This document shows positions 58,244-64,000 of a stretch of 64,000 bases of DNA, one piece after another (the stretch's first letter is position 1; every line of letters begins with the position of its first letter). The stretch spans positions 248,001-312,000 of the forward strand of contig JAKRSF010000008.1 in NCBI GenBank assembly GCA_022402445.1, written 5' to 3'. The DNA comes from Cyanobacteriota bacterium. GTDB taxonomy: Bacteria > Cyanobacteriota > Cyanobacteriia > CACIAM-69d. Under the pieces are notes generated by a model. The model had not been told where the DNA came from. It did not search any database and saw only the letters and a list, made by a program, of their open reading frames with translations. Both the position numbers and the translations under genes were made by a program.

Positions 58244-61200
58244 CTAATCGGGCATTTTGAAGGAGGAGGTGTAGATCGGATCCGACATGCGGCGGGTGGG
58301 TAAGGGATTGCCGTCGCTATCTTCATCGTCGTCTAGATCGCCCCAGTCGTCATCACCCCAGTCGTCATCGTCCGTGGTGTCCGTGGCGGCTGGGGGTTCG
58401 GTGGTGTCCGGGGCGATCGCGGGGCTACCGCTAGGGTTCCCGGTTGGGCCATCAAAACCCCCATCGTGGTCAAAGTCGTCCTCGTCTTCGTCAAAATCGT
58501 CCCCCAAATCCACCAGGGGCAGGCGATCGGCGACGAAGGTGTTGGGGATTTGCTCGTCGTCGTCGTCGTCCTGGGGGTTGGGGGTGAGGGTCGGGATCCC
58601 GTCCATCTCCATGGGGACCACTTCCACTTCGACGGCGACGGCGATCGCCTCTGTACCCTGGCTCACTTCTTCCGGCTCGGGCGCGATCGCGGTGTCTAGC
58701 GCAGGCTCGGGCTCCGGCTCAGGATCTGGGGTCGGTTCGGGAGTCGGGTCGGGGATGGATTCCGCGATCGCGCTGGCCGGTGTCCCAGGGCGTTTCACAA
58801 AGGTCAGGCCGCTGCGATCGCCCGCCGCCTCCACATCCACGCCGATGCGATCGCCGGGGCCAAATTCGTTTTCCAGAATTTTCGTAGCGAGGGGATTTTC
58901 GATTTCCCGCTGGATCGCCCGCTTCAGGGGCCGCGCCCCATAGACCGGATCGTAGCCCACCTCGGCGATGTAGTTTTTCGCCCCCATCGACAGTTCAATC
59001 TCGATGGACTGATCCGCCAACAGCCGCTCCAGCCGCGCCATCTGAATCGACACAATCTCCCGCAGCTCCAGCTTCGTCAGCGGATGGAAGACGATCGTGT
59101 CATCCAAACGGTTCAAAAACTCGGGCCGGAAATGCTGCCTCAGCGCGCCCATGACGCGATCGTTCATTTCCCCGTAGCGGGCGTCATCCCCGGCATATTC
59201 CAGGATGTACTGGCTGCCGATGTTGCTCGTCATCACGACGATCGTGTTACTAAAGTCCACCACATGGCCCTGGCCGTCCGTCAGCCGCCCGTCATCGAGC
59301 ACCTGCAACAGCACATTGAACACGTCCGGGTGGGCCTTTTCCACCTCGTCAAACAGCACGACGGAATAGGGATGGCGACGCACCGCATCCGTCAGTTGGC
59401 CGCCGGACTCGTAGCCCACATAGCCCGGAGGCGCGCCGATCAGCCGCAGGATATTTTGCTTTTCCATATACTCCGACATGTCTAGGCGCACCATGGCGTC
59501 CTCACTGTCGAAGAGCAATTCCGCGATCGCGCGGGCCAGTTCCGTTTTTCCGACCCCCGTTGGCCCCAGGAATAGGAACGACCCAATGGGACGGCTCGGA
59601 TCCTTCATGCCCGCCCGCGCCCGCCGGATCGCCGCCGCCACCGTCGCCACCGCCTCACTTTGGCCGATCACCCGCTCATGGAGATAGGACTCCAGTTTTA
59701 ATAGCTTTTGCCGCTCCGACTCCATCAGCCGATTCACGGGCACGCCGGTCCATTTCGCCACCACTTCGGCAATGTCCGCCTCGGTGACCTGTTCCCGCAG
59801 TAGGGGCGCGGCCAGTTGCGCCTGGATTGCCCGCAGTTGCGCCTCCTTGGCCTCCCGCTCCTGGGCGATTTCCTCCAATTTGCCGTACTTCAACTGGGCC
59901 GCCAGGTTCAGGTCATAGTCCCGCTCCGCCTGGTCGATTTGCTTTTGCAGTTGGCTTTCCTGTTCCTTGAGGCCGTTGATCGCATCAAGAATGTCCTTTT
60001 CGCCGCGCCATTGGCCGTCGAGGGCGTCGTGGCGCACCTGCAAATCCCGGATTTCTGCCTCGATGCGCCCCAGGCGATCGCGCGACACCGCCGACTCATC
60101 CTCCTGCAACGACAGGCGCTCCATTTCCAACTGGCGCAGGCGGCGATCGATCGTCTCCAACTCCGCCGGTTTGGACGTAATCTCCATCTTCAGTTGGGCC
60201 GCCGCCTCGTCCACCACGTCGATCGCCTTGTCCGGCAGGCAGCGATCGGTAATGTAGCGCTGGGCGAGCTTCGCGGCGGACACCAGGGCCGCATCCAGGA
60301 TCTTGACGCCGTGGTGAACCTCATAGCGTTCCTTGAGGCCCCGCAGGATCGACACCGTATCCTCCACGGACGGCTCGCGGATCAGCACCTGCTGGAAACG
60401 CCGCTCCAGGGCCGGATCCTTTTCTAAATGCAGGCGATATTCATCAAAGGTCGTCGCCCCAATGCAGCGCAATTCCCCCCGCGCCAGCATTGGTTTTAAT
60501 AGATTGCCCGCATCCATGGCGCTGCCCTGGCCGGAGCCGGTGCCGATGATCGTATGCAGCTCGTCAATGAACAGGACCACGGACCCTTCCGAGTGGGTGA
60601 CCTCCCGCAGGACGGCCCGGAGGCGCTCTTCAAATTCCCCCCGGAACTTGGCCCCAGCGATCAGACTGCCCATGTCCAGGGAAATGAGCCGCCGCCCCTT
60701 GAGGGATTCGGGCACGTCGCCGTTGATGATGCGCTGGGCGAGCCCTTCAACGACGGCGGTTTTGCCCACGCCCGGTTCGCCGATGAGGACGGGGTTATTT
60801 TTGCTGCGGCGCGACAGCACTTGGATGGTGCGGCGGATTTCTTCATCGCGACCGATGACGGGATCGAGTTTGCCGTCGGCGGCCCGCTCCGTTAGGTCAA
60901 TGCCGTATTTTTCGAGGGCTTCGTAGCGGGATTCGGGGGTTTGGTCCGTGACCTTTTGGCTGCCCCGGACGGCTTTGATGGCGGTTTCGAGGTCTTGGGG
61001 GTCGAGGTTGTATTGCTTGAGGGCGCGGCGACCGATGCGATCATCCTCGGCGAAGCCCACCAGGAGGTGTTCGACGGAGATGTAGTCGTCGTCCCAGGAT
61101 TGGCGGGCGGCGTCGGCGCGATCGAGCAGCAGGTCGAGGCTGCGGCCCAGGTACAGTTGCTCGATTTGGTTGACTTTGGTTTGGCGATCGCCGAAGGCTT

Positions 61201-61399
61201 CCAGTTGTTGAGCCAGGTCTTCGGCGGCGATGCCGGAGCGTTTGAGGATGTCGGCGGCGATGTCGCTGAGATCCAGTAGGGCGAGGATGACGTGTTCGAC
61301 CTCCAGGTTCTGTTGCCTCATGCGGCGGGCGACGTCCTGGGAGTTGACGATGGCTTCCCAGGCTTTGTCGGTGAATTTGTTGGGGTCGGTGGGCTGCAT
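58244..61399 (-). CDS. clpB: ClpB disaggregase with 180-residue acidic C-terminal tail
   Basis: 1051 residues; the usual length is about 870. N-domain 1-150. NBD1 has Walker A GEPGVGKT and [16 protein letters not shown]. Coiled-coil M domain (about 410-530). NBD2 has [19 protein letters not shown]. The normal C-terminus reaches VKRP near 871. It is an ATP-driven hexamer that extracts aggregated proteins with DnaK/DnaJ. The tail (872-1051) is Pro/Glu then Asp-rich ([23 protein letters not shown]) and looks disordered. It is in the same frame with no stop, so it is real coding sequence. Cyanobacteria often have two ClpB; the tail may tune substrate or partner binding. No heat-shock promoter recognised. 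Confidence 0.95.
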   Translation of the reverse strand: MQPTDPNKFTDKAWEAIVNSQDVARRMRQQNLEVEHVILALLDLSDIAADILKRSGIAAEDLAQQLEAFGDRQTKVNQIEQLYLGRSLDLLLDRADAARQSWDDDYISVEHLLVGFAEDDRIGRRALKQYNLDPQDLETAIKAVRGSQKVTDQTPESRYEALEKYGIDLTERAADGKLDPVIGRDEEIRRTIQVLSRRSKNNPVLIGEPGVGKTAVVEGLAQRIINGDVPESLKGRRLISLDMGSLIAGAKFRGEFEERLRAVLREVTHSEGSVVLFIDELHTIIGTGSGQGSAMDAGNLLKPMLARGELRCIGATTFDEYRLHLEKDPALERRFQQVLIREPSVEDTVSILRGLKERYEVHHGVKILDAALVSAAKLAQRYITDRCLPDKAIDVVDEAAAQLKMEITSKPAELETIDRRLRQLEMERLSLQEDESAVSRDRLGRIEAEIRDLQVRHDALDGQWRGEKDILDAINGLKEQESQLQKQIDQAERDYDLNLAAQLKYGKLEEIAQEREAKEAQLRAIQAQLAAPLLREQVTEADIAEVVAKWTGVPVNRLMESERQKLLKLESYLHERVIGQSEAVATVAAAIRRARAGMKDPSRPIGSFLFLGPTGVGKTELARAIAELLFDSEDAMVRLDMSEYMEKQNILRLIGAPPGYVGYESGGQLTDAVRRHPYSVVLFDEVEKAHPDVFNVLLQVLDDGRLTDGQGHVVDFSNTIVVMTSNIGSQYILEYAGDDARYGEMNDRVMGALRQHFRPEFLNRLDDTIVFHPLTKLELREIVSIQMARLERLLADQSIEIELSMGAKNYIAEVGYDPVYGARPLKRAIQREIENPLATKILENEFGPGDRIGVDVEAAGDRSGLTFVKRPGTPASAIAESIPDPTPEPTPDPEPEPEPALDTAIAPEPEEVSQGTEAIAVAVEVEVVPMEMDGIPTLTPNPQDDDDDEQIPNTFVADRLPLVDLGDDFDEDEDDFDHDGGFDGPTGNPSGSPAIAPDTTEPPAATDTTDDDDWGDDDWGDLDDDEDSDGNPLPTRRMSDPIYTSSFKMPD

Positions 61400-61526
61400 G
61401 GGGCGATCGCGGGTCGAGGTCCGAGGTGGTTGGGGAAAGGGGCGTGGCCGTTGGGGGGCCGGTTAGGGACCATTGGACTATAACAGCAGACAACTGTCAC
61501 GGTGCTTTGGTCGGGCGGCGGGATTT

Positions 61527-62750
61527 TCAAGGATCCGTGGGCAGCCGTTCGAGGAGTCGCAGGGCGTGGCGTTCGGCGACCTGGAGAATGATTTGATCGT
61601 ACTCAACAAAGGCGCGATCGAGGGGGGGCGAGTGGGGCGGCTGGGTGTGGTGGAGATGGGTTTCGCTGAAGGCTTGGGTGAGGCTGTCCCAGGTGCTGGG
61701 GTCGAGGAAGGAGTCGCGCAGGATCAGGGTGCGGCCAGCTAGGAGGGGGGGGCCGCTGCTGCGGTGGCGGACGATCGCGGGGACATATTGACTGTCGAGG
61801 ATGCCGCGATCGCGGGCGACCTGGCCGTTGGGGTAGCGATCGCCGTTGATCCAAATGCCTTGGGAATGGATGCCGGTGCGGGTGAGCTGAAAGACGCGAT
61901 CGCGGGTGTCGGGCAGGACCTGCCAGGGGGTGAAGCGTTTACGGATGCCCAGCATAAATCGCAGATCGCCGCCACTGTCACTGATGTTGGGGATGGGGGT
62001 GATCTGAGTGTCCGCCGCGATCGCGGGATCCAAACTCTGGAAAAGGGTATGGATGAGCAGATGCGCCCCCCGGCTCGAATGGTGGGTATCGAGGGGCAAA
62101 AAGAGGCGATCGGGGCTGGTGAGCTTACCGGCGCGGTACACGGACCACAAATCCAATACCCGTGGATCGGAGGCGGCGCGATCGCCCACGGCCCGGTAGA
62201 GGCGATCGCGGGCTGCCCCAGTGCGGGCCAAATCCCGACGGGCCAACGGCGACAGATATTCGGGATAGATGGCGTGCTTACTGGGCACGATCGCCAGCCG
62301 CACCGTCACCCCTGGATGATGTCGCCTTTGCCAAGTGAGAAAGCGATCCAGCCGCGCGATCGCCCGATCCACCCGCGCGATGGTGTAGCGATCGCTATCC
62401 GCCGTTTCCACCAGCCCATAGCTCAGGCGGTAATACAGCCAGCGATCGCGCCCCACATCCACCTGCTCGAAGCGATCGCGCCCCAGCAGCTCCAACTGCG
62501 CCTTCAACTGAATCGCCGCCCCGCGAAAGGGTAACCGATCACTTAAAGCCCGTTCCACCGTTTGATAGGTCGCGCGATCGAGCCAATTGCTACCCGTCAA
62601 ACTCGGCCACGGCCCCGGCGATCGCCGCTCCACCCGCCGCAAATAATCCCCATCAAACCCAGCGCTCCAGGGCCGCAGCAACGGCCACCCCAGCCCCAGC
62701 AGCAGCGCCCCCCCCGCAACCGTCCGGCTCCAGCGCGATCGTCCCCCCAT
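61527..62750 (-). CDS. AlgX/AlgJ-like SGNH-fold protein
   Basis: 407 residues from the ATG at 62750 (TTG/GTG codons to 62792 are alternatives). Signal anchor TVAGGALLLGLGWPLL followed by an exported domain with ALGX-family landmarks: RDRWLYYRLSYG, VRLAIVPSKHAIYPEYLSPL, the Asp/His region PLDTHHSSRGAHLLIHTL, and the Ser of ILRDSFLDPS. AlgX/AlgJ proteins O-acetylate secreted polysaccharides; here it probably modifies an exopolysaccharide. No other polysaccharide gene adjoins. 127 bp separate it from clpB downstream. Confidence 0.82.
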   Translation of the reverse strand: MGGRSRWSRTVAGGALLLGLGWPLLRPWSAGFDGDYLRRVERRSPGPWPSLTGSNWLDRATYQTVERALSDRLPFRGAAIQLKAQLELLGRDRFEQVDVGRDRWLYYRLSYGLVETADSDRYTIARVDRAIARLDRFLTWQRRHHPGVTVRLAIVPSKHAIYPEYLSPLARRDLARTGAARDRLYRAVGDRAASDPRVLDLWSVYRAGKLTSPDRLFLPLDTHHSSRGAHLLIHTLFQSLDPAIAADTQITPIPNISDSGGDLRFMLGIRKRFTPWQVLPDTRDRVFQLTRTGIHSQGIWINGDRYPNGQVARDRGILDSQYVPAIVRHRSSGPPLLAGRTLILRDSFLDPSTWDSLTQAFSETHLHHTQPPHSPPLDRAFVEYDQIILQVAERHALRLLERLPTDP

Positions 62751-63351
62751 CGCCCGCCCGCCCCGCCACAACGCCCACCGCCGCCCCACCAAGCCCTAAC
62801 CTCCAAAACCCCAAGCCCATCATCCCCCAAGGGGGTTCCGTCCCGGCCAAACCCCAGAAACCAAGGCATCTCTCAAAACGCAGAAGCCGTAGACATAGCC
62901 TCCTCTCTTGATCCCCTCTCAGCCCCAATCCTTCAGGGGAACCCCCTCAAAATCCCCCCAATTTCAACCCCAGATCCCACCAAACCCCCTCCCATTTCCT
63001 CCCGCAGCCCAGGGATTGCCCCCCTCCGCAGCCCTCAATTTCCCTCCAAAAACCATAGGCACAACCACACAAAAACCCACGGCCCAACGGCGGCATTTCA
63101 TCCCAAATCGCTCCCCCAATCCCCCAAAAGCCCCCATGAAACCATTCCCAGGACCGGTGGCAATTAGCAGCAACCCAACTCAACCATCGCCACCCGCCGC
63201 TGAACTTTTGACCACGGGCAACAAAATATACAACAAAATATACCTATGTAACCAATCTTCTCATTAGGATATATCTTGAGATTTCCTTCGGCAATTTCCG
63301 CCGCGCCGCCGAAGCTGAAATGCTAGGACCACGATCGCCGTGCCTTTCCCC
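62751..63351. other. intergenic region before the right-edge kinase
   Basis: 601 bp. The left part is C/P-rich and featureless. At 63216-63245 AACAAAATATAC is repeated in tandem in an AT-rich stretch, followed by TTCTCATTAGG at 63258-63268. Probably the promoter region of the Ser/Thr kinase, divergent from the AlgX-like gene. Confidence 0.5.
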
Positions 63352-64000
63352 ATGATCTCTCCAGCCCAATCCCCGTCCCTTGCTACCCCCCCCATCGCTG
63401 GATACGCGATCGTCGAGCAACTGTATCTAGGCTCACGAACCGCAGTCTATCGAGCCCTTAATCTCGCAAGCCAGCGGCCGGTTGTCATCAAAATTCTGCG
63501 GCGGGAGTGCCCTAGCTTTAGCGAATTGGTCCAATTTCGCAACCAATACACCATCACCAAGAACCTAACCCTCACCGGCGTCGTCAAACCCATCGGCCTA
63601 GAATCCGTCGGCAACGGCTACGCGTTGGTCATGGAAGATTGGGGCGGCATTTCCCTCGGGAAATATCATCAACAACAGCCCCTCTCCCTAACGGAAATTT
63701 TAGAAATTTCCCTACAACTGGCGGATATTCTCCACGAACTCAGCCAGCACCGAATTATTCATAAGGATCTCAAGCCCGCCAATATTCTAATTCATCCTGA
63801 GACCAAACAAGTTAAGCTCATCGACCTCAGTATCGCCTCCCTATTACCCAAGGAAACCCAAGAACTCCAAAACCCAAACATCCTAGAGGGAACCCTAGCC
63901 TATCTCGCCCCCGAACAAACCGGGCGGATGAATCGCGGCATTGACTATCGCACGGACTTTTATGCCCTTGGCGTGAGCCTCTATCAACTGTTGACGGGGC
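63352..64000 (+). CDS. Ser/Thr protein kinase, N-terminus of a probable giant multidomain kinase (partial)
   Basis: 216 codons seen from the ATG at 63352 (a GTG at 63340 is in frame); runs off the window. Eukaryote-like kinase: weak Gly loop (IVEQLYLGSRTAVYRAL), Lys in VVIKILRRE, catalytic loop RIIHKDLKPANILI, the DFG position as DLS (IDLSIASLL), and the activation end LAYLAPEQTGRMNRGIDYRT. The TGRMNRGIDYRTDFYALG segment is typical of the large cyanobacterial kinases that continue with an AAA-ATPase, GAF and histidine-kinase part; that continuation is not in the window. Confidence 0.9.
   Translation, partial: MISPAQSPSLATPPIAGYAIVEQLYLGSRTAVYRALNLASQRPVVIKILRRECPSFSELVQFRNQYTITKNLTLTGVVKPIGLESVGNGYALVMEDWGGISLGKYHQQQPLSLTEILEISLQLADILHELSQHRIIHKDLKPANILIHPETKQVKLIDLSIASLLPKETQELQNPNILEGTLAYLAPEQTGRMNRGIDYRTDFYALGVSLYQLLTG

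Overview
The window is chromosomal DNA from a GC-rich cyanobacterium. The palindrome GCGATCGC (the cyanobacterial HIP1 site) recurs throughout. Most proteins are cyanobacterial in character: hybrid histidine kinases with a phytochrome-like GAF, a DUF2232 membrane protein, a UPF0284/CobT-like protein, a deoxyhypusine-synthase homologue, a cyanobacterial-length IspH, and the start of a giant Ser/Thr kinase. No rRNA, tRNA, CRISPR array or complete insertion sequence was recognised. Functional names come from reading motifs; no database search was possible.

Region by region. 1-10.5 kb holds five minus-strand two-component genes: a wHTH-Hpt-receiver regulator, a single receiver, an MHYT/PAS/GAF hybrid kinase, a receiver protein with a degenerate kinase half, and a 7TMR-DISM hybrid kinase that runs off the left edge. 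10.8-18.1 kb holds an Hsp70/actin-like ATPase and, upstream of it, a giant acidic protein of 1804 residues with pentad and tetrad repeats; the two are 8 bp apart and separated by an A9 run. 18.8-21.5 kb carries a Crp-family regulator, a DUF2232 protein and a CobT-like protein. 22-26 kb carries a small coiled-coil protein, a Tat-lipoprotein binding protein and a coiled-coil/EamA transporter. 26.2-30.3 kb is a ferrous-iron uptake locus (tandem FeoA, FeoB, a FeoC-like protein) behind a good Fur-box candidate.

30.3-44 kb is the accessory part. An intact EVE-domain gene is followed by the decayed tail of a dynamin-like gene. After a metal P-type ATPase cassette, the same pair recurs with the opposite fate: the EVE copy is broken and carries a MITE-like element, and the dynamin-like GTPase is intact. 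The intact GTPase is divergent from a two-gene unit made of a membrane-associated protein of unknown family and a MNT-type nucleotidyltransferase. This 36-40.6 kb block is poorer in GC and HIP1 than its surroundings. Three copies of one MITE-like element (ends GGTAGGGTGCGTTCG / CGAACGCACCCTACC) lie at 35.7, 40.7 and 43.7 kb.

40.9-64 kb is mostly housekeeping and regulation: deoxyhypusine-synthase-like, ispH, an ECF sigma/anti-sigma pair, a ROK sugar kinase, a polytopic membrane protein, gloA, a VOC protein, a recombinase-like protein without its catalytic residues, an esterase, purH, an LprI-type lipoprotein, a DUF389 protein, a MASE-type histidine kinase, a ClpB with a 180-residue acidic tail, an AlgX-like protein, and the start of a Ser/Thr kinase at the right edge.

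The most interesting items are the duplicated EVE/dynamin locus with reciprocal decay, the dynamin-TerB module with its unknown partner, the possible frameshift fusion between the giant acidic protein and the Hsp70-like ATPase, and the pseudokinase in the two-component cluster.
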